A stretch of 64,000 nt of DNA from Nocardia jiangxiensis NBRC 101359 (GTDB taxonomy: Bacteria > Actinomycetota > Actinomycetes > Mycobacteriales > Mycobacteriaceae), in the NCBI RefSeq assembly GCF_000308615.1, contig NZ_BAGB01000054.1, positions 186,001 through 250,000 on the forward strand. The letters are read 5' to 3'. The notes beneath the pieces are model-generated. The model saw nothing but the letters and a program-made list of their open reading frames with translations, was not told the DNA's origin and searched no databases. The position numbers and the translations under genes are program-made. Within the stretch, counting starts at the first letter, position 1; every line of letters starts with the position of its first letter. Positions 34,970 through 44,400 of the stretch are shown one piece after another.

Positions 34970-35057
34970 ACCGCATCGCGCGCGCGGCAACACTGGCATA
35001 CTCGGAGCGAACCGTCGGCGTCGCGTCGGCGGTCCGAGTTGTCGGAGGTGTGAGGCC

Positions 35058-35261
35058 ATGAGCGGCACAGACGACGAGAACATTCCAGCCCCGCAGGGCA
35101 AGGCCCTGGGCATGCCCTTCGACTGGCGCCGCCCGACCACGGCACGAGCGCGCGCACGATTGTGGAATCCGGACGACGCGCGCCTGTTCACGCCCAAATC
35201 GTTCGGCTGGGGTTACACCCTGAACTTTTATCGCCTGTTTCATCGGCGCAAACCCCACTGA
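35058..35261 (+). CDS. DUF5808-type small protein
   Basis: 67 residues from ATG 35058 with GGAGGTG upstream. The C-terminal half, NPDDARLFTPKSFGWGYTLNFYRLFHRR, matches the pattern of DUF5808 (NPDDPRLFVPKRxGxGWxxNF). Basic, probably cytoplasmic. Function unknown. Confidence 0.7.
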   Translation: MSGTDDENIPAPQGKALGMPFDWRRPTTARARARLWNPDDARLFTPKSFGWGYTLNFYRLFHRRKPH

Positions 35262-35363
35262 ATACCCGGCGCCGCGAATAACCGCTGTTCGGGACTCGAA
35301 GCACCCTAGACTGTCGGCATTTCATGCAGTAGGCCATCGGACGCGAACCGATAGGAGAACCTC

Positions 35364-35912
35364 ATGACCACCGGCACCTCCAACGCCTTGGCCGCGGGAA
35401 CCTGGGTCATCGACCCGGCGCATTCCAATCTCGGCTTCACCGTGCGACATCTGATGGTGAGCAAGGTCCGCGGGCGTTTCAGCGACTTCTCCGGCCGATT
35501 GGTCGTCGGCGAGGACGGCACCGCCCGCGCCGAGGCGCAGATCCAGGTCTCCTCGGTGACCACCGACAACGAACAACGCGATGCTCACCTGCGCACGGCC
35601 GATTTCTTCAAGGCCGAGGAATTCCCGGTCGCGACGTTCAGCACCGCCCCGTTCCGGATCGAGAAGGGGGAATTCGACGTCGACGGCGAATTCACCATTC
35701 GCGGCGTCACCAAACCGATCACGCTCGAGGTCGAATTCCTCGGCAGCAATCCGGGTATGGGCGCGGGGCCGGTCGCCGGTTTCGAGGCCAAGACGGTGAT
35801 CAACCGGCGCGATTTCGACATCACCATCGATATGCCGCTGCCCGAGGGCGGCGCGGTGATCGGCGACAAGATCACCCTCACTCTGGAGATCGAGGCCGGC
35901 CTGCAGGGCTGA
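35364..35912 (+). CDS. YceI family lipocalin-like protein
   Basis: 182 residues with the YceI pattern: WVIDPAHSNLGFTVRHLMVSKVRGRFSDFSG, HLRTADFFKAEEFPVATF, and FTIRGVTKPITLEVEFLG. Ligand-binding beta-barrel that in structural studies binds isoprenoid-type lipids. No signal peptide is visible, so cytoplasmic here. Followed by a hairpin shared with the convergent MCE gene. Confidence 0.93.
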   Translation: MTTGTSNALAAGTWVIDPAHSNLGFTVRHLMVSKVRGRFSDFSGRLVVGEDGTARAEAQIQVSSVTTDNEQRDAHLRTADFFKAEEFPVATFSTAPFRIEKGEFDVDGEFTIRGVTKPITLEVEFLGSNPGMGAGPVAGFEAKTVINRRDFDITIDMPLPEGGAVIGDKITLTLEIEAGLQG

Positions 35913-35917
35913 GCGCA

Positions 35918-35959
35918 CCCTGAGCCGAACCGGTCCCACCCGATCGGTCCGGCTCAGGG
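35918..35959. terminator. Hairpin between yceI and convergent MCE gene
   Basis: CCCTGAGCCG (35918-35927) pairs with CGGCTCAGGG (35950-35959), extended inside by ACCG/CGGT. It covers the last codons of the MCE gene and may terminate transcription from both sides. Confidence 0.6.
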
Positions 35960-37003
35960 GCGGCACACCGCCGAATGGGAGTTGCCGCCGATCTGGGTCA
36001 GAATTCCGCGCGGCAGCAGAATGCCGTAGAGCGAGATGTCCAGGCTGCACACATAGGCCGACACGGACGCACTGTCCTGGCTGGCGCCACCGGCATCGGA
36101 CAGCAGTGCGGGCAGATCCACCGCAGCCTGATCCAGTTGCGCACCGTGCGAGAGCAACATCGTCAGCGCGTCGTGGGCGGAATCCTGTGCCAGTGCGATC
36201 TGCGGCTGAATCCGCGTCACCAGCTGTTCCAGCGAATTCGTCGCGCCCGCGATCTGCTCGGTCGAGGACAGCAGCGACTTGCCCTGCTGATACAGGCCAC
36301 CGACCAGGGCGCGCGTCTGGGTGATCAGCGTTTCCAGCTGATCACCGCGCGCGGCCAGACTCTTCATCACCGCCGACAGATTGCCGATGATGTCGGTGAG
36401 GATCGCATCGCGCCGCTGGAAATCCCCCGCCAGACCCGCGGCCTGGGTGATGAACGCGCTCAGCGAGACGTCGTTGCCCTGCAACGCCTGGATCAACGTA
36501 CTGGTCAGATCATTGACCTGAGCGGGGTCCAGCGTTTCGAACAACGGCTCGAAACCGTTGAGCAGTGTGGAGATGTCGAAGGACGGTTCGGTCTGCGCCA
36601 GCGGGATCGAACCCCCGGGCAGGAGCAGCGTGGGTGCGCCCTTGGTCCCGGGCTCCAGCGCGACGTATCGCTGGCCGATCAAATTCTGGTATCGCACAAG
36701 GGCTTTGGTGTCGTGGTACAGGTGCTGATCGCGCTGCACCCGGAAATGCACCGACGCCACATATTTGCGACTCGCGGGATCGCGCACCGCGGCGATCGTA
36801 TCGACCTTGCCGACCCGGACCCCGGCCATGCGCACATCGTCACCGGGCCGCAGCCCGAGCACATCGGTGAAGGTCGCGGAATAGCTGTCGGTCGCGCCGG
36901 AGATGGTGCGGGAGAGCGTATTCCACATCATCACCGTCACCAGCAGGGCCGCGAGTCCGAAGACGGTGAAGCCGATCGCGGCCCGGCGCTCCTTCATCCG
37001 CAT
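35954..37003 (-). CDS. Orphan MCE (MlaD-domain) protein
   Basis: 349 residues from ATG 37003. One N-terminal membrane helix (AAIGFTVFGLAALLVTVMMW), then the MCE domain (SYSATFTDVLGLRPGDDVRMAGVRVGKV ... LIGQRYVALEPG) and a long helical region. MCE proteins form hexameric lipid-transfer channels with YrbE permeases. Here it stands alone, with no yrbE or other mce genes, as an orphan that may join a complex encoded elsewhere. Confidence 0.9.
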   Translation of the reverse strand: MRMKERRAAIGFTVFGLAALLVTVMMWNTLSRTISGATDSYSATFTDVLGLRPGDDVRMAGVRVGKVDTIAAVRDPASRKYVASVHFRVQRDQHLYHDTKALVRYQNLIGQRYVALEPGTKGAPTLLLPGGSIPLAQTEPSFDISTLLNGFEPLFETLDPAQVNDLTSTLIQALQGNDVSLSAFITQAAGLAGDFQRRDAILTDIIGNLSAVMKSLAARGDQLETLITQTRALVGGLYQQGKSLLSSTEQIAGATNSLEQLVTRIQPQIALAQDSAHDALTMLLSHGAQLDQAAVDLPALLSDAGGASQDSASVSAYVCSLDISLYGILLPRGILTQIGGNSHSAVCRP

Positions 37004-37372
37004 GTCGGCAGTCCGTCCGCAGCTACCCACCCGAGCACAGCACGCCTCCTCGAACCTTGCGGTGGAACCGGACTACTGGCAAAGACGTCGCCGATGAAGC
37101 AAATCATGGCTACGACGCGGCAAATGCGAGCACTGTAGCGAATACGAGTCGGTCGCGGACCTCGCCACGCCGCGAACCCGCGCGCCGCATTGCACCGCGA
37201 CTCGTTGTCGCCCATTATTTGCTGGTTGCCGTCTCCGGGCATTCGCACGCACCGGGCGAGACATCGCCCGGTCCGGACCGCCGTCGCCCGGCGCTCCCAT
37301 CCGATCGCTCATCCAGCAACGTCCTCGCCGGTCTGCTTAGCTGGGAACCACCACGCGGAGGTCAGCACAGTC
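37004..37372. other. Divergent intergenic region with a stem-loop
   Basis: 369 bp between the MCE gene and the hydrolase gene. ACCGGGCGA (37251-37259) pairs perfectly with TCGCCCGGT (37264-37272) around GACA, about 100 nt before the hydrolase start, possibly a leader structure. No operator-like palindrome or coding frame is convincing elsewhere. Confidence 0.4.
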
Positions 37373-38605
37373 ATGTCGAACAGCGGTCAGGGTCCTGCAG
37401 CCGAACGACGAGCGGCGCATCGGGCGCGCAGACGCCCGCTCGTGCCGCGTCTCGCCTCGGCCGCGGCCTGGGTGCTGTGCGTCGTGGTGATCGTCTGCGG
37501 CGTGATCTTCTTCGCGCCCAGGATTCCGGTCCGGCCGATCCAGGAGGTGGTGGGCGCCGCCGGTTTGGCGCTGTCGATGGGAACGCTGTGGTTCGCGGTG
37601 GCCTGCTTCCTGTGCGTGGTGATCGCCATCGTGTCCTGGCACAGCCGCAAACACTGGCGGTTGGCGGCCGGGGTGATCGCGGCGGCAGTGGCGCTCACGG
37701 TCGTGCTGGTCCCCTGGCTGACCGCGTGGCGCACCGCGAGCGCGCACGGTTCCTCGGTGTCGTGGTTCTCCTTCTCCGATCAGGGACCACGCCGATCCCC
37801 CACGCAGACAAAGACTTTCGCCACCATCGACGGACAACCGCTACAGCTCGACGCCTACCGCCCGCCCCAGCCCGCAGCGGGCGGGCCCGCGATCGTGTTC
37901 GTGCACGGCGGCGGATTCATCAACGGTGATCGCGGCGCGAGCAACAGCTGGTTCAGCTGGCTGGCGACCCAGGGGGTCACCGTCTTCTCGGTCGACTACC
38001 GGCTCGCGCCACCGGCCCGCTGGCAGCAGGCCACCGGCGACGTCAAATGCGCGCTCGGCTGGGTCCGGCGGCATGCCGCGGAATTCGGGGTCGCACGGTC
38101 CAACATCTCGGTCGCGGGCGATTCGGCGGGCGGGAATCTCGCACTCATGGCCGCGTACACGATGGGCGATCCGCAGTTCCCGCCGACCTGCGATGTGCCC
38201 GAAGTGCCGGTACGTTCGGTGATCGCACTCTATCCCCTGACGAATCTTCCTGCGGCACTGGATGATACGCGAATGCCGTACGCGATACGCACCATGCTCG
38301 ACCGCTACACCGGCGGCAGTGTCGACGAACACCGCGACCGCTACCTCGCCGCCTCGCCGACCGAACACGTCACGCCGGGCCTGCCGCCCACTCTGCTGGT
38401 GCACGGCGGCAGCGATCATCTGGTTCCGGCGAACCAGTCCACACATCTGGCCACCGCGCTCGATGCCGCCGGGAATCCGGTGCAGACTCTCGAGCTGCCG
38501 TGGGTGGACCACGGGTTCATCAGCCAGTGGGGCGGTTGGGGATCACAGCTGCTGCGACCGCAGCTGACCGAATTCATCCAGCGGCATCTGATCGCCGCCG
38601 GGTGA
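37373..38605 (+). CDS. Membrane-anchored alpha/beta hydrolase (HGGG esterase/lipase type)
   Basis: 410 residues from ATG 37373 (GCGGAGG upstream). Three N-terminal membrane helices, then a hormone-sensitive-lipase-type hydrolase: oxyanion HGGG, nucleophile GDSAGG, aspartate in GGSDHLVP and histidine in WVDHGF. The triad should be complete and face the outside. Probably hydrolyses a short acyl or lipid ester. Confidence 0.88.
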   Translation: MSNSGQGPAAERRAAHRARRRPLVPRLASAAAWVLCVVVIVCGVIFFAPRIPVRPIQEVVGAAGLALSMGTLWFAVACFLCVVIAIVSWHSRKHWRLAAGVIAAAVALTVVLVPWLTAWRTASAHGSSVSWFSFSDQGPRRSPTQTKTFATIDGQPLQLDAYRPPQPAAGGPAIVFVHGGGFINGDRGASNSWFSWLATQGVTVFSVDYRLAPPARWQQATGDVKCALGWVRRHAAEFGVARSNISVAGDSAGGNLALMAAYTMGDPQFPPTCDVPEVPVRSVIALYPLTNLPAALDDTRMPYAIRTMLDRYTGGSVDEHRDRYLAASPTEHVTPGLPPTLLVHGGSDHLVPANQSTHLATALDAAGNPVQTLELPWVDHGFISQWGGWGSQLLRPQLTEFIQRHLIAAG

Positions 38606-38608
38606 GCG

Positions 38609-38959
38609 TCAGGCCGCGGCGGCCCTGGTCAGCTGTCGGCACACCGTCTCGGGATCGGCGACGTCCAGAACCAGCCGGGTGAAATCATTGCCGGCCAGCT
38701 CGATGCGCACCCCGCGCCCGTCGAACAGCGTGTCCCAGAATTCCTTGCGGTGCTTCCCGCGGAAGATCCCGGCCGCGATGACACCGGGGAAGAAGGTGCC
38801 CGGCGCACGCACCCACGGGGGCCGCAGATCGACCTCGGCGGGTCCGACCTCGGTGATATTCGACAGATCGAAGGTGACCTGCTCGCGCAGCGACAGGAAC
38901 CGGTGCGCGCCGCGTACGTGGACCGTCACCGTCGTCCCCGTGACCTCGATTTCGACCAT
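38609..38959 (-). CDS. Conserved protein of unknown function, PH-like beta fold
   Basis: 116 residues. Alternating beta pattern (VEIEVTGTTVTVHVRG, LREQVTFDLSNITEVGPAEV, VRIELAGNDFTRLVLDVADPETVCRQL) with a basic central loop FRGKHRKEFWDTLF, resembling small bacterial PH-like proteins of mycobacteria. No partner nearby; the gene converges with the hydrolase with 3 bp between stops. Confidence 0.7.
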   Translation of the reverse strand: MVEIEVTGTTVTVHVRGAHRFLSLREQVTFDLSNITEVGPAEVDLRPPWVRAPGTFFPGVIAAGIFRGKHRKEFWDTLFDGRGVRIELAGNDFTRLVLDVADPETVCRQLTRAAAA

Positions 38960-39095
38960 CGCGCACCTCGCCCTCGCCGGTTCCGTCTACTCGAACCAGA
39001 ATGCGCCGCGCGCCTGACCGGATCCTGTGGCTTTCCTTTGTTTTCTCTCAGATTCGGCACGGGCAGCCGGGTTCGCCATGCGTATGCTGTGACCC

Positions 39096-39305
39096 ATGCG
39101 ACTCAGCACACGCAATCAGCTCGACGGAACGGTCGCCTCGATCACGCTGGGCGAGGCGATGGCGGTCGTGAAGATCCGGCTCGGCGGCGGAGACGTCGTC
39201 ACCTCCTCGATCACTCGTGATGCGGTGGAGGATCTCGGCCTGGCCGAGGGCTCGTCGGTCAAGGTGTTGATCAAGTCGACCGAGGTCGCTCTGGGCATCG
39301 AATAG
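39096..39305 (+). CDS. Molbindin (single TOBE/Mop domain)
   Basis: 69 residues matching the Mop fold: MRLSTRNQLDGTVASITLGEAMAVVKIRLGGGDVVTSSIT then SSVKVLIKSTEVALG. Such proteins bind molybdate as hexamers for storage or transport. Fits the molybdenum cofactor genes at the start of the window, though 38 kb away. Confidence 0.9.
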   Translation: MRLSTRNQLDGTVASITLGEAMAVVKIRLGGGDVVTSSITRDAVEDLGLAEGSSVKVLIKSTEVALGIE

Positions 39306-39401
39306 GACAACCCGATAGCCGAAACATAGCCATCCGATCGCCCGAGTGAAGATCACCACAACGTGCCGGATGGTCCGTCGAGCCCGGTTAGTCTGTACCG
39401 A

Positions 39402-39471
39402 CGTGGCGGTGGGGCTCGCCACTTCCGCTAGCGGGAACAACCGCGGTCTCGCACCGCCAACAGTCCCTACT
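39402..39471 (+). promoter_or_regulatory. Fluoride riboswitch (crcB motif RNA)
   Basis: GGCG-GTGGGGCT-CGCC at 39405-39420 matches the GGNG-ATGGNGTT-CNCC element of the fluoride aptamer, AACCGC follows at 39438, and the segment AACAGTCCCTAC at the 3' side matches the GATGACNCCTAC element. It lies 35 nt before the first of two fluoride-channel genes. A small TTCCGC/GCGGGAA hairpin is inserted in the middle. Expected to switch the operon on when fluoride binds. Confidence 0.85.
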
Positions 39472-39506
39472 TGACCAGAGCTTTCATGTTCGAGTAGGAG
39501 TCTGCC

Positions 39507-40004
39507 GTGAGCGAAGTGCGTCTTTCCGGCGGTGTCGCCGCCGAAGCCGGTGCGACCAGCCCGCGCCCCAGTTGGTTTCGAGAACACGGGTCGGTGCTGC
39601 TCGTCGTGGCCGTCGGCGGCGGGATCGGCGCGGAAGCCCGTTACGGGGTGTCCCGGCTGCTGCCGACCCGGCCCGGCCAATTCCCCTGGGGGACCTTCCT
39701 GACGAATGTGGTCGGCTGTTTCGCCATCGGTGTTCTGATGGTGCTGATCACCGAGGTCTGGACCGGGCATCGGCTGGTGCGGCCCTTTCTCGGCGTGGGC
39801 TTCCTGGGCGGATTCACCACCTTCTCCACCTATGCCGTGGAAACCCGCAATCTCCTGGAACCCGGGACCGTGTACGTGGCCTTCGGCTATCTGGCCGGAA
39901 CCCTGATCGCGGCCATGCTCGCGGTTCTCGCGGCCGTGACGCTGACACGAACAATATTGTTGCGCAAGGAGATTCACCAGGACACCGACGAGGAACAGGG
40001 CTGA
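39507..40004 (+). CDS. crcB: Fluoride ion channel CrcB/Fluc, subunit 1
   Basis: 165 residues from GTG 39507 (TAGGAG upstream), longer at the N-terminus than usual. Four membrane helices; WGTFLTNVVGCFAIG and GFLGGFTTFSTYAVET hold the conserved asparagine, glycine-rich sodium site and the phenylalanine box of Fluc channels. With the next gene it probably forms a heterodimer of opposite topology exporting fluoride. Confidence 0.95.
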   Translation: MSEVRLSGGVAAEAGATSPRPSWFREHGSVLLVVAVGGGIGAEARYGVSRLLPTRPGQFPWGTFLTNVVGCFAIGVLMVLITEVWTGHRLVRPFLGVGFLGGFTTFSTYAVETRNLLEPGTVYVAFGYLAGTLIAAMLAVLAAVTLTRTILLRKEIHQDTDEEQG

Positions 40005-40008
40005 ACCC

Positions 40009-40371
40009 GTGACACCGATCCTGATCTTCCTCGGCGCCCTGTTGGGCGCACCAGCGCGCTACCTCACCGATCGCGCGATCGGCGCACGCCACGACAGCCC
40101 GTTTCCGTGGGGCACCCTCACCGTCAATCTGACCGGCTGCCTGATCCTGGGGGCGCTGACCGGCGCGGCCGCGGACCTTCCGGTGGTGGCCCTGCTCGGC
40201 ACCGGTTTCTGCGGTGCGCTGACCACGTACAGCACGTTCAGCTTCGAGACGTTGCGGCTGCTCGAACAGCGCGCGTACTTCTACGCGACGGCGAACGTCC
40301 TGGTCAGTGTGATTTCCGGGTTGGGCGCGGCACTACTCGGCTTCACCGTCGCGCACACCCTGCTCGGTTGA
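40009..40371 (+). CDS. crcB: Fluoride ion channel CrcB/Fluc, subunit 2
   Basis: 120 residues, start GTG 40009 only 4 nt after the first subunit. Same blocks: WGTLTVNLTGCLILG and GFCGALTTYSTFSFET. Paired crcB genes are typical where each protein inserts in one fixed orientation. Its end overlaps the convergent DUF6191-like ORF by 39 bp. Confidence 0.95.
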   Translation: MTPILIFLGALLGAPARYLTDRAIGARHDSPFPWGTLTVNLTGCLILGALTGAAADLPVVALLGTGFCGALTTYSTFSFETLRLLEQRAYFYATANVLVSVISGLGAALLGFTVAHTLLG

Positions 40372-40515
40372 GCGGGGCCGCGCGGGGGCGGACAAGCGCA
40401 CCACACCGCCGTCCAGGTCCAGTTCGAGACGTGGCCGGTGCGGCTGGCCGTTGCTGTCCTCGCTGCCCTCGTCGGTCAGCTTCCTACCCGGGAACATTTC
40501 GCCGATGACGCCCAT
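40333..40515 (-). CDS. DUF6191-like small protein
   Basis: 60 residues from ATG 40515 (GTGGGGAT upstream). The pattern MFPGRKLTDEGSEDSN ... LELDLDGGVVRL fits the small DUF6191 type. It is the last minus-strand gene after the WXG100 gene. Function unknown; overlap with crcB reduces confidence. Confidence 0.55.
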   Translation of the reverse strand: MGVIGEMFPGRKLTDEGSEDSNGQPHRPRLELDLDGGVVRLSAPARPRSTEQGVRDGEAE

Positions 40516-40550
40516 ATCCCCACGATAACCTCGTCGGCGGCGCTACACCG

Positions 40551-40856
40551 TCAGTGGTTCGCGTTCCCGGTATCGGCATTGCTCAGTTCGTCGGCGGCCT
40601 CGCGCTGGCCGGAGGCGAAGGTGCCGAACGTGGTGGCCAGATCGTTGATGCCGTCGAGCAGGTTCTTGCTGACCGCGACGTACCCCTTCTCCCCGTTGGC
40701 GAATTTCTTGCCGAACGAGTCGTTGCCCCAGGGCGCCTGTTTGGCGTCGACGGCGGTCTGCAGAGACTTCATGGCGGTCAGGATGGCGCTGTGGATCCGA
40801 TCGCAATCCGATGCGGCGGTACGCAGCTGTTCGGGATTGATCTCGACACTGGTCAT
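40551..40856 (-). CDS. WXG100 family type VII secretion target
   Basis: 101 residues, the standard size. Helical hairpin with the turn PWGNDSFGKKFANGEKGY carrying the W-x-G-like motif. Secreted as a dimer through an ESX system in related organisms. It follows the YbaB-like gene by 10 nt; no ESX core component (EccC, EccD) is in the window. Confidence 0.9.
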   Translation of the reverse strand: MTSVEINPEQLRTAASDCDRIHSAILTAMKSLQTAVDAKQAPWGNDSFGKKFANGEKGYVAVSKNLLDGINDLATTFGTFASGQREAADELSNADTGNANH

Positions 40857-40866
40857 CGTTCCGTCC

Positions 40867-41331
40867 TCAGTGGTCCGTATCGGTGATCAACGGTCGTCGT
40901 TCGTCGCCGTCCTCGACGGTGCCCCGCAGATGCGGCGGCTCCGTCGAAGGCGGTGGCGCGGGCGGCAGGATGTCTTCCAGATCCGGTGCGCCCTCGATGA
41001 TCTCGGATAATTTCGGCAATCGGGATTTGCGCTCGATCAGCGGTTGCATGAGTTCGCGGCTGCGGTTCTGCACACCCTGCATCGCCGCCTGGGCGGCCGC
41101 GGTCACGTACTCGGCGAGCTCCTCGTAGCTCAGATCCGAGACCTCGCTGCCGAACTTGGTTTCCACCACCATGCCGTCGGCATTGACCGTCACCTGAACG
41201 CGGTCCTCCCCGATCGACGCCGTAGCCGTCAACTCGGAACGTCGCTGCTGCAGGTCGGCGATATCGCGCATCTGGCCCTGCAGTCCCTCGAGCATCGTGG
41301 CCACGTTGGCCGCCAACCGCTCGTTGACCAT
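40867..41331 (-). CDS. YbaB/EbfC family protein of type VII locus
   Basis: 154 residues from ATG 41331, with GGAGGTGAC immediately upstream. N-terminal coiled coil (LAANVATMLEGLQGQMRDIADLQQRRSEL) and a YbaB-type beta domain (DRVQVTVNADGMVVETKFG), with a Pro-rich acidic tail. YbaB-like proteins recur inside ESX loci of mycobacteria and Nocardia, where their role is unclear; DNA binding is not assured. Confidence 0.85.
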   Translation of the reverse strand: MVNERLAANVATMLEGLQGQMRDIADLQQRRSELTATASIGEDRVQVTVNADGMVVETKFGSEVSDLSYEELAEYVTAAAQAAMQGVQNRSRELMQPLIERKSRLPKLSEIIEGAPDLEDILPPAPPPSTEPPHLRGTVEDGDERRPLITDTDH

Positions 41332-41437
41332 GTCACCTCCACCGTAGGATCTGCCAACCAAGCTCATCGCACGACGGTGAATACGACATGTCCCACAAGG
41401 AAATCCGATACGACGCCAACACGATCTTCGATCGTCA

Positions 41438-44400
41438 CTAGAGGGTGAAGGCCTTGTCCACATTCGACGGGCCGGACGATCCACTCCCGCCGGGGTCCGT
41501 TCCGAAGGGATTGTCCCCGAACGGATTGTCACCGAAGGGATTGTCGCCGAACGGATTGTCACCGAACGGATTGTCGCCGGAGCCGGACGCACCGGATCCC
41601 GTCGCGCCCGAACCGGTAGCGCCCGAACCTGTCGCCCCGGCACCGGTTGCACCCGAACCCGTCGCACCTGGGCCCGACGCGCCGGGACCGGTAGCGCCTC
41701 CCGGGCCCGTCGCACCGGAGGGACCACTCGCCCCGTCCAGCCAGTCGTCGGCGCTCGGCGCGGTCGGAGCCTCGTAGGGCCCCGGCAGCTCCCGCCATTC
41801 GGGCTCCCGCTTCGGACGAGTCTTGGCCTTCATATCCGTCGACTTGCCCAGGAAGGAGTCGTCCCGGGGCGGCGCGGCCGGAGGGGGCGGAGCCAGACGC
41901 GCCGGATTCCGCGGCGGAACCGGCGGCGGGGGCGGCGGAGCCAGACGCGCCGGGTTGCGCGGAGGGACCGGGGGTGCCGGACGATTCGGATTCCGCGGCG
42001 GAACCACCGGAGCCGTATCGTCCCCACCTCTCCTCGGCGGCGGGTAGAGCGATTCGTCACCGCCGCCGAAGCGACCGCGCATACTTCCCGAGGAGAAGAG
42101 CAAATCCTCCTCGCCCCTGCCGGTCCGAAAATTCGGCCCCCGGAAGAACCCGCCCTCATGGCCATCACGCCCGAAGCCGCCGGTCCGGAAGAGGGAACCA
42201 CCGCCATCCTCATAGGACCCGAAGCGACCCGGCCGGTAGCCGAGGTCGCTGCCGTCGTCGTCGAACCCGAATCGACCCGGGTGGTAGCCGAGATCGTCCT
42301 CGTTTCCACCGAACCGGAAATTGCCACCCGGACGGGGGTACACCAGGCTGTCGTCGTCACTACTTCCGAAGCTCGGCATCCTGAGCGGCCCGGGACGCGA
42401 CGGCCTCGGCGGAAGCGCACTGGTCATGTAGTTCCCGGACTCGTCATCCGAACCACCACCCCGGAACGACCGCGGTACGCCCTGCTCGTTGCCGCCGCCC
42501 AGTCGGCCGGGAGACGACCGGATGCTCAGGTTGTCGCCACCGCCACCGCGCACCACACCGCCGGTGCCGAAGGGGTGCGGGTTGTCCTCGACGTCGGAGC
42601 CGCCTGAGCGCGCCGGCGGCGGGCCGTAATACATCCGACCGTCGTCCCCGCGGTACAGCGCGAAATCCTCGTAGCCCCGGCCGTTGGGCCGGATCAACAC
42701 CTCGTAGTCGGAGATCTGGTCGAGGTCGCCGCGCCTGCCCGTGTACCCCGAGAACTCGTCGCCACCACCACGGGAGCCCCGGTAATCCGACAGGTAGTCG
42801 TAGAAGTCCGACTCGTCGTCCGAACCGCGGCGCGACACCGGGCCGCCGCGCAGGTTCGAACCACCTTGCTGGGGACCGCTGCGCAACGGCGACGCGGGCT
42901 TGAATCCGCCGTCCACCGAGGACTCCCACGAGGTCGGCGGCTTCTTCGGCATCTGCTCCGACTCGTTGCTCGGGCCCGTCCGCGGCGGCACCGGAGTCTG
43001 CTGCTCGTTCGGCCGGAATATCTGATCGTCGCCGCCACGCAGCGACCCGGGCGCGGACCCGCCGAGGAACCCTCGGCGGAACCCGGTGTCGACCGGGCCG
43101 ATCACCTCGTTGTCGCGGCCACCGCCCAACGAGGCGGGCGCGGATCCGCCGCCGGGGAACAGCGTCTCGTCGAAGTTCGGCCGGAAACCGTAACTCTCGT
43201 TGTCCGACCCGATCGACTCGTCGTCACGATTACCGCGGACCGACGGCGTGACCTCATGGCTTCCGCCGGTGCCGGGCTGAATCTGCGAATCGTCACCGGT
43301 GCGGAACAGGTCGCCTTCCGGACCCATCCGGAACATGCCGCCCTCTTCGCTGTCCGAGTTGATCGACTCGGAGCGGGGAGGACGCATCAGATCGTCGTCC
43401 GGCACCATGCGCAGGAACTCGTTGAGCGAGGACTGATTGGACCGGGTGTTGCCCGAGCCGTGCTCGCTCTCCTCGAGCGGCCGGATGGTGGGATTGGTCT
43501 GGCGGAGCTGCGGAGGTGCGGACAGCGACCGGCCGCCGTTGCCCCCGGTTCCGGTCGACCTGCCGCGCATGCCGGTGTTGTTCGCGGACCCGTCCCCGAG
43601 CAGGCCCGCGCGCCCGGTCGTCCGGCCGCCGAGCGGATTGGACGACTCGCCGAGTCCGAGCCCGGACCTCCCGCCACCGAGTTGCGAGTTCGGACCGGTC
43701 TTCCCGCCGACCGGACCGGGGGTCGACTCGGACTTGCCGGTACCCAGGCCGGAAGTCTGGTTCGACCTGCCGCCCATCAGCGACGACTCGCCCACCTGCG
43801 TCGACGCGGTCGGGCGGATCATGCCCGAGGTGTAGCGCCCGTCGCCGAGCGGCCCCTGACCACGGCCGTAGACCACGTTGCTGCGCTGCAGACCGGTGTT
43901 CCCGTGCCGGCCCGAGCTCCCGCCCAGTTGTGAACTGTTCGCGTTCGGCCGGATCATCGTCGACGTACCGTCCCGCGGTCCCCCGGTCCCCTGTGTCCCC
44001 GATGACGAAGCGAGTTGTGAATTGCCGGTGCGGCCCGACCTGACGGGCTGCATCTGAATGTCCTCCGGACCGCTGCCGGTTCTCGAATTACTCTGCGGTA
44101 CGGGGCGATTGGTCGTTCTAGTGGCGACGATCTGGTTGGTGTTGCCGGTCGTCGTGCTGGTCTGCGGTCCGGTGTTCCGGGTGGTGTTGGTGTTGCCGGG
44201 CGTATTGGTGTTGCCGGTCGTGCGAGTGTTGCCGTTCGTGGTCGTATTGCCGGTGGTGTTGGTATCGTTCGTCGTCTCCGTCGGACGATCGAACCGCTTG
44301 ACCTTGTTCGTCGCCTGGTTCTTCGCCCACACCGAGTACCGCAGATCGTCCGTGGTCGGTACGGTCCGCTTGACGAACGTGCCACGAGCCGCGCCGACGA

